Origin: Hydrogenophaga sp.
GTDB taxonomy: Bacteria > Pseudomonadota > Gammaproteobacteria > Burkholderiales > Burkholderiaceae_C
Assembly: GCF_014773545.1 (NCBI RefSeq)
Contig: NZ_SDDV01000014.1
Coordinates: forward strand, 1 to 53,419
Reading direction: 5' to 3'
Length of the DNA stretch: 53,419 bases
Position 1 is the stretch's first letter, and each line of letters starts with the position of its first letter. Made by a program: the position numbers and the translations under genes. The notes beneath the pieces are model-generated. The model saw only the letters and a program-made list of their open reading frames with translations. It was not told where the DNA came from and searched no databases. Of the stretch, positions 33,462 through 42,027 are shown one piece after another.

Positions 33462-34280
33462 TCAGGCCACCTGGCGCTGCGATTGCGGCTGCGCCACGGC
33501 GGCGACGCCGCGCACCACATCACCGACCACGATCACCGACGGACTGCCCAGGCCTTCGCGGGCCAGCGTGGCGGTGAGTTCACCCAGCGTGCAGAGCGCG
33601 TGGCGCTGCTGCGGCAGGCTGGCGTTCTCGATGATGGCCAGCGGGGTGCTGGCGGGCAGGCCGGTCAGCAGCTCGGCCTGGATGGCTGCCGCGCTGGACA
33701 CGCCCATGTAGATCACCAGCGTGAGCCTGGCGTCGCGCGCGGTGGCGGCCAGGGCTTTCCAGTCGGTGCCGCGCGATTCGTGTGTGATGCCGGGCTTGGC
33801 GTGGCCGGTGATGAACACCACGCCGTGCGCGTGCTCACGGTGGGTGAGCGGTGCGCCCAGCGAGGTCAGGCCGGCCAGGCCTGCCGTGATGCCGTTGATC
33901 ACCTGCACCTCGATGCCTTGCTCGCGCAGGTGCTCCACCTCTTCGCCGCCACGGCCGAAGATGAAGGGGTCGCCGCCCTTCAGGCGCACCACCACCTCGC
34001 CTTCGCGCGCGGCCATGAGCATGAGTTTTTCAATGAAGGCCTGCGGCGTGCTCTTGCAGCCGCCGCGTTTGCCCACGTGCACGATGCGCGCGCTGGGCGA
34101 GGCGTGCGCCAGCACGCCGTCGCTCACCAGGTCGTCCACCAGCAGCACGGTGGCCGCGGCAATGGCCCGGGCGGCCTTGAGGGTGAGCAGTTCCGGGTCG
34201 CCCGGGCCGGCGCCGACGAGGGTGACGCTGCCGGGGTTGAACCGGGTCTGGGACGTGGTGACGGTGGCGGGCGTGTTCAT
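33462..34280 (-). CDS. cobA: Uroporphyrinogen-III C-methyltransferase
   Basis: CobA (SUMT) adds two methyl groups from SAM to uroporphyrinogen III, giving precorrin-2, the precursor of siroheme. The 272-residue protein has the SUMT motifs VTLVGAGPGDPELLTLKAAR, VVVRLKGGDPFIFGRGGEE, NGITAGLAGLTSLGAPLTHR and FITGHAKPG. It lacks the CysG dehydrogenase/ferrochelatase part. As the last gene of the nitrate operon it supplies siroheme precursor for NirB. Its ATG overlaps the ybiB stop (ATGA). The 3' end is 22 bases from the toxin-antitoxin operator. Confidence 0.95.
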   Translation of the reverse strand: MNTPATVTTSQTRFNPGSVTLVGAGPGDPELLTLKAARAIAAATVLLVDDLVSDGVLAHASPSARIVHVGKRGGCKSTPQAFIEKLMLMAAREGEVVVRLKGGDPFIFGRGGEEVEHLREQGIEVQVINGITAGLAGLTSLGAPLTHREHAHGVVFITGHAKPGITHESRGTDWKALAATARDARLTLVIYMGVSSAAAIQAELLTGLPASTPLAIIENASLPQQRHALCTLGELTATLAREGLGSPSVIVVGDVVRGVAAVAQPQSQRQVA

Positions 34281-35224
34281 GGTGGGCTGACCTTTGCGGT
34301 GCGGCTTGTCTTTGCAGTGGGCTGGCGCTGCAGCTCCTGCAGGATGTGTGCCACCTGCAGCGCGATCGGCGCGGGCACGGGTTTGCGGTCATCGAGCACG
34401 TCGCGGATGTAGGCGGCGGTGCTGGCCGCGTCCACCTCGCGCGGCAGCTCGGGCAGGCTGGCCAGCGAGCCCGCTTGCGCGGGCTGCAGCAGGATGCGTT
34501 CGCCATCGCGGAACGCGTCCATCTGCGGCGTGCGGCGCGCATCGGCCACCGGCTCGCCTTCGGTGCCGCGCAGCAGCAGGGCGTGTGCGCCGACCAGGGC
34601 AAAGGTCTGCGCCATCGACAGCGCGTACTCGGGGTGCGTGTAGCTGCCCACCACCAGGGCCGCGCCCTCGCAAGGGTTCATGAGCTTGACCAGGCTGTGC
34701 GCCGGGTTGCGCAGGCCGACCGCGCGGCGCACGTCGAGCAGGCGCTTGAGGCCCGGGCTCAGCAGTTCGGTGGGCAGGTAGGCGCACTGGCCTGCTTGCA
34801 GCTGTGGCACCGAGGTCTGCGCTGCTTGCCCCAGCGCCGCGAACACCTCTGCGCTGGTGATGCGCCTGTCTTCGGTGGCGCTGCCGTGCACCAGCACCGC
34901 TGCGCCGCCGCGCGCCAGCAGCAGCGCCAGCAGCGGGGTGAGCACCGGCAGCTTGCGTGCACCGTTGTAGCTGGGCAGCACCACGGTGGTGAGGCCGTTG
35001 TGGGGCACACGCTGCAGCCGGGCGTGGGTGGCGTCCAGAAAGCCGGCCATCTCTGGCGGCGTTTCGCCCTTGATGCGCATGGCCAGGCAGAAGCCGCCGA
35101 TCTCCAGGTCGGTCACGCGGCCGTCGAGCACCTGGCCCAACAGATCCGTGGCGTGTTCGCGCGACAGCGAGCGGGCGCCGTCCTTGCCGCGCCCGATCTC
35201 CTTGATGTACTGACTGATGCCCAT
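34277..35224 (-). CDS. ybiB: DNA-binding protein YbiB (TrpD2 fold)
   Basis: The 315-residue protein has the fold of anthranilate phosphoribosyltransferase (N-terminal helical part SREHATDLLGQVLDGRVTDL and a Rossmann-like C-terminal part). It lacks the standard PRPP-binding Gly-rich sequence of TrpD; VVLPSYNGARKLPVLTPLLA stands in its place. E. coli YbiB (TrpD2) binds DNA nonspecifically and is LexA-regulated. Why it sits between nasA and cobA is unclear; this order is often seen with nitrate genes in related bacteria as I recall, but I cannot check it. It overlaps cobA by four bases. Confidence 0.85.
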   Translation of the reverse strand: MGISQYIKEIGRGKDGARSLSREHATDLLGQVLDGRVTDLEIGGFCLAMRIKGETPPEMAGFLDATHARLQRVPHNGLTTVVLPSYNGARKLPVLTPLLALLLARGGAAVLVHGSATEDRRITSAEVFAALGQAAQTSVPQLQAGQCAYLPTELLSPGLKRLLDVRRAVGLRNPAHSLVKLMNPCEGAALVVGSYTHPEYALSMAQTFALVGAHALLLRGTEGEPVADARRTPQMDAFRDGERILLQPAQAGSLASLPELPREVDAASTAAYIRDVLDDRKPVPAPIALQVAHILQELQRQPTAKTSRTAKVSPP

Positions 35225-35288
35225 GGGTGGTGATTGTCCGCGATGTCAGATAACTTCGGGTTATATGGAGGACCGTGATCTCAGCCTC

Positions 35289-38198
35289 TCAAACCGCCAC
35301 CCAAGACGCGGGCACCGCCTTGACCAGCCGCCGCAGCTCGGGGATGCAGGAGCCGCATTGGGTGCCGCACTGGAGCTTGCCCTGCAGTGCCGCCAGCCGG
35401 TGGTCGGCGCTGCCGCCGCAGTCCGGCAGCGCGGTGCGGATCGCGTCCTCGCTGACGTTGCAGCAGGAGCAGATCTGGGGGCTCCGGGCGAGCACCGCGA
35501 CCGGCGCCGATGCGCCGGGCATCAGCAGCAGGCGGCCGTGCTTGCCTGCGGGCAGTTGATCCTGCAGCAGGGTCTTGATCCAGGCCTCGGCGCTGGTGTC
35601 GCCGGCGAGCAAGAAGGCGTCGAGCGTGACGCTGTCGCTCTCCTGCGCCGTCTCGCGTTGCAGGCGTGCGGTGCGGCGCTGTTGCCGGCGCTGGTCCAGG
35701 TAGCGCAGCGTCTGCGGGGTGTTCAGGCCGAGCAGGGCCTCGATGCGCTCGATCAGGGCCGCATCGGGCGCCTCGTGCGCGGCGGCGCGCAGCAGCACGC
35801 CGCTGCGCTCGCGCCCGAAAGGAACGCAGGACGCAAAGTCGAACGACGGCATCAGGCGGCGCAGCTCGGCCAGTGCCGTCAAGGCCGACGCCTCGGGCAG
35901 CCAGGCCAGGCCCAGCAGGGTCCAGGGCAGTTCGGCCTTGAGGATCTTGACCGCCGCGTGCTTGAGCTCGGGCTGTTGGGAGCTGGGGCAATACGCCGAG
36001 CTGGTGAGGGCATTCACGCCCGCCAGCGGCTCGCCCTGGCTGCTGCGGCCACTCAGGTATTCAGGCCCCCAGTGCATGGCGATGAAGACCTGGGTGGGCT
36101 GGACCGTGCGCGAGCCCTGCACCGGCAGCACGATGGCGCCGCGCTTGCTGGTGACGTGCACCAGGTCGCCGTCTTGCAGCCTGCGGCGCTCCATGTCCTG
36201 CGGGTTCATCTGCACGCAAGGTTCGGCCACGTGGCCGAACAGCCGGCCGAGCGTGCCGGTGCGGGTCATGCCGTGCCAGTGGTCGCGCAGGCGCCCGGTG
36301 GTGAGCGAGAACGGATAGCGCGCTTCGCGCGGCTCGGCCACCGGCATGTAGGGCAGGGCGGCGAAGCGGGCCTTGCCGTCGGCGCTGGGGAACACGCCGT
36401 CTTCGTAGAGCCTTGTTTTGCCAGCCGTTTCGCCTTCGCGCAGCGGCCATTGCTGCGGGCCTTGGGCGTCGAGCATGGGCCAGGACAGGCCGCTGATGTC
36501 GAGGTCGCGGCCCCGGGTGGAGTCGCGGTGTTCGAGCCAGATCTGTTCTGGGGTTTGGTAGGGGAACAGCGTATTGGCTGGTGCAGCATCTTTCTCCGGC
36601 TGCAGCGCAAACGGGGTCAGAGCCGAATTTCGATCGACGTTGTTGGATGCCTCGGAGGCTGCTGTCCTGAATTCGGATCTGACCCCGTTTGCTTTTTCCA
36701 GCCGACGCGCGAAATCCACCCCGATCTGCCAGTCGTGCCGGGCTTCTCCCGGCGCGGGCACGGCCGCGCGCACGCGGCTGATGCGGCGTTCGCTGTTGGT
36801 GACGGTGCCTTCCTTCTCGCCCCAGGTGGTGGCGGGCAGCAGCAGGTCGGCGAAGTCGCAGGTGGCGGCGGTGGAAAACGCTTCCTGCACCACCACAAAC
36901 TCGGCGCGCTGCAGCGCGCGGCGCACGGTGGCCTGGTCGGGCATGGACTGCGCCGGGTTGGTGCAGGCTATCCACAGCGCCTTGATCTCGCCGTCGGCCG
37001 CAGCCTGGAACATCTCCACCGCGGTCTTGCCGGGCTGGCTGGGCACCTCAGCCACGCCCCACAGCGCGGCCACTTCGGCGCGGTGCGCCGGGTTGGCCAG
37101 GTCGCGGTGCGCGCTCAGCAGATTGGCCAGGCCACCCACTTCGCGCCCGCCCATGGCGTTGGGCTGGCCGGTCAGGCTGAAGGGGCCGGCGCCGGGTTGG
37201 CCGATCTGGCCGGTGGCCAGGTGCAGGTTGATGAGCGTCGCGTTTTTTGCGGTGCCGCTGCTGCTCTGGTTCAGGCCCTGGCAATACAGGCTGAGCGTGG
37301 GTTTTCGGTGGGTGGTCCCCGGGCCGTCCAGGCCAGCGAACCATTTTGCGGCGGTGAACAGGTCTTGCTTGTTCAGGCCACAGACCTGCGCCACATGCTC
37401 GGGTGTGCTGCTGCGCACCAGCGCCTTGAGATCGTCGAAGCCGCTGGTGTGGGCGGCGATGTAGTCGGCGTTGGTCCAGCCTTCCCACAGCATGATGTGC
37501 AGCAGGCCGTGGAACAGCATCACGTCGCTGCCCGGTTGCAGCGGCAGATACAGGTCGGCCAGTTCGGCGGTGTCGGTGCGGCGCGGGTCGGCCACGATCA
37601 GCTTCATGCCGGGGTTCTTCTGGCGCGCTTCTTCGATGCGGCGAAACAGCACCGGGTGGGCAAAGGCCGTGTTGCTGCCGACGATGAACAGGCATTGCGC
37701 GTGGTTCACGTCGTCGTAGCAGGCCGGTGGCGCGTCGGCCCCCAGCGTGAGTTTGTAGCCCGCCACCGCGCTGCTCATGCACAGGCGCGAGTTGGTGTCC
37801 ACGTTGTTGGTGCCGATCAGCCCTTTGGCCAGCTTGTTGAAAACATAGTAGTCCTCGGTCAGCAACTGGCCGCTGAGGTAGAAGCCCACGGCGTCAGGAC
37901 CGTGTTGGGTGATGGTCTGAGCGAAGCGCTCGGTGGCCAGGTCCAGTGCCGCGTCCCAGCCCAGGGCCACCGGCACCTGGCCGCGCTGCAGCCGCTGCAT
38001 GGGTTGCAGCAGCCGGGTCTGGCGCGTGATCGCGGGTGTGGCCGTCAGGTGCAGCGTCGTGCCCTTGGTGCAGAGTTTGCCGAAGTTGGCCGGGTGGTCT
38101 GGGTCACCGCGCACGCCGGTGATCTGGCCGCCCTCGGTTTCGATGAGCACGCCGCAGCCCACACCACAGTAGGGGCAGGTGGAGCGGGTTGTCTTCAC
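35289..38198 (-). CDS. nasA: Assimilatory nitrate reductase, catalytic subunit
   Basis: NasA reduces nitrate to nitrite in the cytoplasm with a molybdopterin guanine dinucleotide cofactor. About 969 residues. The N-terminal [4Fe-4S] motif CPYCGVGCGVLIETEGGQI is followed by the Mo-bisMGD domains (SSAVAGYKLTLGADAPPACY, then the C-terminal domain from FSLTTGRLRDHWHGM). A C-terminal BFD-like [2Fe-2S] domain with CSCCNVSEDAIRTAL and CGTQCGSCIPEL serves electron entry. I place the start at GTG 38198; ATG 38255 would add a 19-residue leader encoded by a dispersed repeat. A second repeat is inserted in frame around 36607-36692 (residues about 503-531) without breaking the frame. Confidence 0.93.
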   Translation of the reverse strand: MKTTRSTCPYCGVGCGVLIETEGGQITGVRGDPDHPANFGKLCTKGTTLHLTATPAITRQTRLLQPMQRLQRGQVPVALGWDAALDLATERFAQTITQHGPDAVGFYLSGQLLTEDYYVFNKLAKGLIGTNNVDTNSRLCMSSAVAGYKLTLGADAPPACYDDVNHAQCLFIVGSNTAFAHPVLFRRIEEARQKNPGMKLIVADPRRTDTAELADLYLPLQPGSDVMLFHGLLHIMLWEGWTNADYIAAHTSGFDDLKALVRSSTPEHVAQVCGLNKQDLFTAAKWFAGLDGPGTTHRKPTLSLYCQGLNQSSSGTAKNATLINLHLATGQIGQPGAGPFSLTGQPNAMGGREVGGLANLLSAHRDLANPAHRAEVAALWGVAEVPSQPGKTAVEMFQAAADGEIKALWIACTNPAQSMPDQATVRRALQRAEFVVVQEAFSTAATCDFADLLLPATTWGEKEGTVTNSERRISRVRAAVPAPGEARHDWQIGVDFARRLEKANGVRSEFRTAASEASNNVDRNSALTPFALQPEKDAAPANTLFPYQTPEQIWLEHRDSTRGRDLDISGLSWPMLDAQGPQQWPLREGETAGKTRLYEDGVFPSADGKARFAALPYMPVAEPREARYPFSLTTGRLRDHWHGMTRTGTLGRLFGHVAEPCVQMNPQDMERRRLQDGDLVHVTSKRGAIVLPVQGSRTVQPTQVFIAMHWGPEYLSGRSSQGEPLAGVNALTSSAYCPSSQQPELKHAAVKILKAELPWTLLGLAWLPEASALTALAELRRLMPSFDFASCVPFGRERSGVLLRAAAHEAPDAALIERIEALLGLNTPQTLRYLDQRRQQRRTARLQRETAQESDSVTLDAFLLAGDTSAEAWIKTLLQDQLPAGKHGRLLLMPGASAPVAVLARSPQICSCCNVSEDAIRTALPDCGGSADHRLAALQGKLQCGTQCGSCIPELRRLVKAVPASWVAV
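36607..36692. repeat. 86-bp inverted-repeat element inside nasA
   Basis: The 24-base left arm begins GCAAACGGGGTCAGA, and the right arm is its near-perfect complement (ATCTGACCCCGTTTGC at its end), with one clear mismatch. The 40-odd bases between contain GATCGACGTTGTTGGATGCC. In the NasA protein it encodes NGVRSEFRTAASEASNNVDR plus a few residues, which are not part of the conserved family sequence. The GGGGTCAG core recurs in the terminator after parE (52957-52981). Confidence 0.8.
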
Positions 38199-38300
38199 CC
38201 CCTCTCCCCCTGGGAGAGGGTGGGGGTGAGGGCTGTTTCCGGAGTGCAATGCCATGGGGAAAGCCCTCACCCTAGCCCTCTCCCAGAGGGAGCGGGGACA
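38196..38300. repeat. Convergent pair of CCCTCTCCC-type dispersed repeats
   Basis: CCCTCTCCCCCTGGGAGAGG with GTGGGGGTGAGGGCT (38200-38234) is followed by the inverse arrangement AAGCCCTCACCCTAGCCCTC (38260-38279) and TCCCAGAGGGAGCGGGG. Each half can form a hairpin, and the two halves can pair with each other. Related sequence occurs at 48421-48466. The pair fills the nirD-nasA junction. Confidence 0.75.
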
Positions 38301-38679
38301 AGACACGTCGCGCCGGGCCGGCGATGGGGCGGGTCAGGTCGGTGGCCTGCGTGGCGAGTTCGCTCGCGTCCAGGAACACCTGGCCGTCTTCGACCTTCAC
38401 CGTGAACTTCGGTGTGCAGCCTTCGTCGGGCGCGGCGGCCTGGCCGGTGCACAGGCCGATGGTCCAGTTGTGCAGCGGGCAGGCCACGCTGGTGCCGAAC
38501 ACGATGCCTTGCGAGAGCGGGCCGCCTTTGTGCGGGCAGCGGTCGAGCAGGGCAAACACCTCGTCCTGGTCGTTGCGGAACACGGCCACGTCCAGGCCCC
38601 GGGCGCGTTCGACGCGGCGCGAACCCAGCACCGGGATGTCTTCCACGCGGCAGATGAGTGTCCAGGCGCTGGCGATCAT
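38272..38679 (-). CDS. nirD: Nitrite reductase small subunit
   Basis: NirD is the Rieske-like partner of NirB. The 135-residue protein begins MIASAWTLICRVEDIPVLG and has the Rieske-type fold with CPHKGGPLSQG and CPLHNWTIGLCTG, so both Cys-His pairs of a [2Fe-2S] Rieske cluster appear to be present here, whereas E. coli NirD lacks them. The last residues RRVLSPLPLGEG are encoded by the dispersed repeat and replace the native C-terminus. The ATG overlaps the nirB stop (ATGA). Confidence 0.93.
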   Translation of the reverse strand: MIASAWTLICRVEDIPVLGSRRVERARGLDVAVFRNDQDEVFALLDRCPHKGGPLSQGIVFGTSVACPLHNWTIGLCTGQAAAPDEGCTPKFTVKVEDGQVFLDASELATQATDLTRPIAGPARRVLSPLPLGEG

Positions 38680-41216
38680 GCTGTGCTCCCTTCGGTAGCG
38701 TTGCTGATGGTCTTGATCGGGATGAACTGGCGCGTGTCCACGGCCGCTTCCTTGAAGTCGAACCAGGGATCGGGCTCGCCGTCGAGCGCGAACTGCAGGC
38801 GTTCCCACAGCGCCTTGCGTCCGGCGGCGTCGTCCAGGATGCGCTTCTTCACATAGTCCAGACCGACGCGGTTGACGTAGTGCACCGTGCGCTCCAGGTA
38901 CCAGCCCTCGCTGCGGTACAGCTCCATGAAGGCGCCGGTGTGCTCCATCACCTCTTCGGCGGTCTTGAGTTTCACGAAGAAGTGCGCCACCTCGGTCTTG
39001 ATGCCGCCGTTGCCGGCCACGTACATCTCCCAGCCCGAGTCCACGCCGATGATGCCCACGTCCTTGATGCCAGCCTCGGCGCAGTTGCGCGGGCAGCCGC
39101 TGACGGCGAACTTCACCTTGTGCGGTGCGTACATGCGCCACATCGCGCGCTCCAGGTCCTTGCCCATCTGGGTGCTGTCCTGCGTGCCCATGCGGCACCA
39201 CTCGGAACCCACGCAGGTCTTCACCGTGCGCAGCGCCTTGGCGTAGGCGTGGCCGCTGGGCATGCCGATGTCTTTCCACACGTTGACCAGGTCTTCTTTC
39301 TTCACGCCCAGCAAGTCGATGCGCTGGCCGCCCGTGACCTTGACGGTGGGGATGTTGTACTTGTCCACCGCGTTGGCGATGCGGCGCAGTTCGTCGGCCG
39401 TGGTCTCGCCGCCCCACATGCGCGGGATCACGCTGTAGGTGCCGTCCTTCTGGATGTTGGCGTGCGAGCGCTCGTTGATGAAGCGGCTTTGCGGATCGTC
39501 CTTGGCCTCTTTGGGCCAGGTGCTGATCAGGTAGTAGTTGACGGCCGGGCGGCAGGTGGCGCAGCCGTTCGGCGTCTTCCAGCCCAGTGCCTTGAAGGTG
39601 TCTGCAATGGTCAACAGTTTGTCGTTGCGGATCGCGTCCCGCACGTCCTGGTGGCTGCGATCGGTGCAGCCGCAGATGGCCTTCTTCCTGGGCGTGGCCG
39701 AGTAGTCGCCACCGGCGGTGAACATCAGGATCTGCTCGACCAGGCCGGTGCAGGAACCACACGAAGCGCTGGCCTTGGTGTGCTTCTTCACCTCGTCCAG
39801 CGTGAACAGGCCTTTGTCCTTGATGGCCTTGCAGATGGTGCCCTTGGTCACGCCGTTGCAGCCGCAGACCTCGTCGCTGTCCTGCATGGCGGCGGCCTTG
39901 TTGTGGCCCTGGTGGCCCACATCGCCGATGTTGCTCTCGCCAAACATCAGCTTGTCGCGGATGTCGCTGACGGTGCGGCCTTCGCGCAGCAGCTTGAAGT
40001 ACCAGCTGCCGTCCACCGTGTCGCCGTACAGGCAGGCGCCGACCAGCTTGTCGTCTTTGATGACCAGCTTCTTGTAGACGCCGCCGAAGGGGTCGCTCAT
40101 CACGATTTCTTCGGTGCCTTCGCCACCGGTGAAGTTGCCGGCGCTGAACAGGTCGATGCCGGTCACCTTGAGTTTGGTCGAGGTGAGCGAGCCGGTGTAA
40201 CGGCCGATGCCGAACTCGGCCAGGTGCGTGGCCAGCACCTTGCCCTGCTCGAACAGCGGGGCCACCAGGCCGTAGGCGATGCCGCGGTGCGCCGCACACT
40301 CGCCCACCGCGTAGATGCGCGCATCGGTCGTGGTCTGCATGGTGTCGCTCACCACAATGCCTTTGTTCACGTGCAGGCGCATCGACTCGGCCAGCGCGGT
40401 GTTGGGGCGGATGCCCACGGCCATCACCACCAGATCGGCTGGCAGCTCGGTGCCGTCCTTGAAGCGGATCCTTCCCACCCGTTCGGGCTGAGCCTGTCGA
40501 AGCCCTGCAGGCCCTTCGACAGGCTCAGGGCGAACGGCGGGGAGCAAGGCATCAGTCTGCGCACCCATCAGGAACTTCATGCCGCGCTCTTCCAGCGACT
40601 TCTGCAGCAGCTTGCCTGCCACGGCGTCGAGCTGGCGCTCCATCAGCCACGGCGCGACGTGCACCACGCTCACGCTCATGCCGCGCTTCATCAGGCCGTT
40701 GGCCGCTTCCAGGCCCAGCAGGCCGCCGCCAATGACCACGGCGTGTTGGTAGGTGGCGGCGGCGTCGATCATGGCCTGCGTGTCGGCGATGTCGCGGTAG
40801 GCCAGCACGCCTTGCAGGTCCTTGCCGGGAAGCGGCAGGATGAAGGGGTTGGAGCCGGTCGCCATGATCAGGCGGTCGTATGCGGCCGACACGGCCTCGC
40901 CATTGGGCCCCACCGCGTGCACCACGCGCTTGACGCGGTCCACCTCAGTCACCTTGTGGCCCGCATGCAGGGTGATCCCGTGCTCGGTATACCAGCTCCA
41001 GTCGTTCAACACGATCTCATCCAGCGTCTGCTCACCGGCCAGCACCGGAGAGAGCAGGATGCGGTTGTAGTTGGGGTGCGGCTCCGCGCCAAACACGGTG
41101 ATGTCGTAGAACTCGGGTGCGATCTTCAACAGCTCTTCGAGCGTGCGCACACCGGCCATGCCGTTGCCGACCAACACCAGCTTGCGCTTCACCTTGGGGT
41201 TTACTCGCATGTCCAT
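38676..41216 (-). CDS. nirB: Nitrite reductase (NADH) large subunit
   Basis: NirB reduces nitrite to ammonium with NADH using FAD, [2Fe-2S] and [4Fe-4S]-siroheme. The 846-residue protein starts MDMRVNPKVKRKLVLVGNGM after a GAGGAG ribosome binding site. In order: FAD/NAD domain (VVIGGGLLGLEAANGLMKRG), a BFD-like [2Fe-2S] domain (VCGCNGVTKGTICKAI, ASCGSCTGLVEQIL), then a second CxC motif (ICGCTDRSHQDVRDAIRNDK) and the siroheme domain with CVGSEWCRMGTQDS and SGCPRNCAEAGIKDVG. A REP element is inserted in frame near residues 225-250, adding a stretch that includes VRPEPVEGPAGLRQAQPERV. Confidence 0.95.
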   Translation of the reverse strand: MDMRVNPKVKRKLVLVGNGMAGVRTLEELLKIAPEFYDITVFGAEPHPNYNRILLSPVLAGEQTLDEIVLNDWSWYTEHGITLHAGHKVTEVDRVKRVVHAVGPNGEAVSAAYDRLIMATGSNPFILPLPGKDLQGVLAYRDIADTQAMIDAAATYQHAVVIGGGLLGLEAANGLMKRGMSVSVVHVAPWLMERQLDAVAGKLLQKSLEERGMKFLMGAQTDALLPAVRPEPVEGPAGLRQAQPERVGRIRFKDGTELPADLVVMAVGIRPNTALAESMRLHVNKGIVVSDTMQTTTDARIYAVGECAAHRGIAYGLVAPLFEQGKVLATHLAEFGIGRYTGSLTSTKLKVTGIDLFSAGNFTGGEGTEEIVMSDPFGGVYKKLVIKDDKLVGACLYGDTVDGSWYFKLLREGRTVSDIRDKLMFGESNIGDVGHQGHNKAAAMQDSDEVCGCNGVTKGTICKAIKDKGLFTLDEVKKHTKASASCGSCTGLVEQILMFTAGGDYSATPRKKAICGCTDRSHQDVRDAIRNDKLLTIADTFKALGWKTPNGCATCRPAVNYYLISTWPKEAKDDPQSRFINERSHANIQKDGTYSVIPRMWGGETTADELRRIANAVDKYNIPTVKVTGGQRIDLLGVKKEDLVNVWKDIGMPSGHAYAKALRTVKTCVGSEWCRMGTQDSTQMGKDLERAMWRMYAPHKVKFAVSGCPRNCAEAGIKDVGIIGVDSGWEMYVAGNGGIKTEVAHFFVKLKTAEEVMEHTGAFMELYRSEGWYLERTVHYVNRVGLDYVKKRILDDAAGRKALWERLQFALDGEPDPWFDFKEAAVDTRQFIPIKTISNATEGSTA
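40479..40537. repeat. REP element inside the nirB coding sequence
   Basis: CCGTTCGGGCTGAGCCTGTC ... GACAGGCTCAGGGCGAACGG, 59 bases in all, is a textbook REP palindrome. It is read through in frame as part of NirB between the FAD domain strands (after TDALLPA and before GRIRFKDGTELPADLV). The same family occurs at 5749-5848. Confidence 0.9.
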
Positions 41217-41226
41217 CGTGTTCTCC

Positions 41227-42027
41227 TCAAAGCATTTTTTCAACGTGCGCCTGGCGGGTGTAGAGAAAGTCGATCACCGCCTTGCGGTACCGCTGGTACT
41301 GCGGATCATCGGCCAGTGCCACGCGCCTGCGCGGGCGCGGCAGGTCCACGCTGAGCACCTCGCCGATGGTGGCGGCGGGCCCATTGGTCATCATCACGAT
41401 CTTGTCGGACAGCAGCACCGCTTCATCCACGTCGTGTGTGACCATGACCACGGTGGCGTGGGTCTGGGTGACGATCTCCAGCAGCTCGTCCTGCAGCTTG
41501 GCGCGGGTGAGGGCGTCGAGTGCGCCAAAGGGTTCGTCCATCAGCAGCACCTTGGGTTCCATCGACAGTGCGCGGGCAATGCCCACGCGCTGCTTCATGC
41601 CACCCGATATTTCGCCAGGGCGCTTTTGTGCGGCGGCGCTCAGGCCGACCAGGGCCAGTGCGTCTTCGGTGCGCTGCTTCAAGTGGGCTTTGCTTTCGGT
41701 GGCGCAGAACACCCGCTCGACCGCCAGGAACACGTTTTCAAAACACGTGAGCCAGGGCAGCAGCGAATGGTTCTGGAACACCACCGCGCGCTCGGGGCCG
41801 GGGCCGGCGATTTCGCGGTCGGCGCAGAGCAGCACGCCGCTGGTGGGGGTGGTCAGGCCAGCGATCAGGTTGAGCAGGGTGGACTTGCCGCAGCCCGAGT
41901 GGCCGATCAGCGCCACGAACTCGCCCTTGGCGACCGAGAGATTGATGTCGCGCAGCGCCGGGAAATTGCCCTTCCTGGTCTTGAAGGTCTGCTCGACGGT
42001 CTGGATGTCGATGTACTTCGTGTTCAT
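41227..42027 (-). CDS. nrtD: Nitrate ABC transporter, ATP-binding protein
   Basis: The 266-residue ATPase begins MNTKYIDIQTVEQTFKTRKG. It has Walker A GHSGCGKST, Q-loop QNHSLLPWLTC, signature EISGGMKQRVGIARAL, Walker B VLLMDEPFGALD and the switch His in MVTHDVDEAVLLSDK. It belongs to the nitrate/sulfonate/taurine group (NrtD/SsuB/TauB type) and has no substrate-binding extension of the NrtC type. Its stop is 10 bases before the nirB start, and its ATG overlaps the permease stop by four bases. Confidence 0.93.
   Translation of the reverse strand: MNTKYIDIQTVEQTFKTRKGNFPALRDINLSVAKGEFVALIGHSGCGKSTLLNLIAGLTTPTSGVLLCADREIAGPGPERAVVFQNHSLLPWLTCFENVFLAVERVFCATESKAHLKQRTEDALALVGLSAAAQKRPGEISGGMKQRVGIARALSMEPKVLLMDEPFGALDALTRAKLQDELLEIVTQTHATVVMVTHDVDEAVLLSDKIVMMTNGPAATIGEVLSVDLPRPRRRVALADDPQYQRYRKAVIDFLYTRQAHVEKML

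Noticed and set aside
35217..38405. A very long open frame (over 1000 codons) on the plus strand opposite nasA
   Set aside because: It is the antisense of a clear nitrate reductase gene. The translation is rich in His, Ala, Gln and Val without family motifs, as expected from GC-skewed third positions.
38658..41354. An 898-codon plus-strand frame opposite nirB
   Set aside because: Antisense shadow of nirB; no domain or ribosome binding site.
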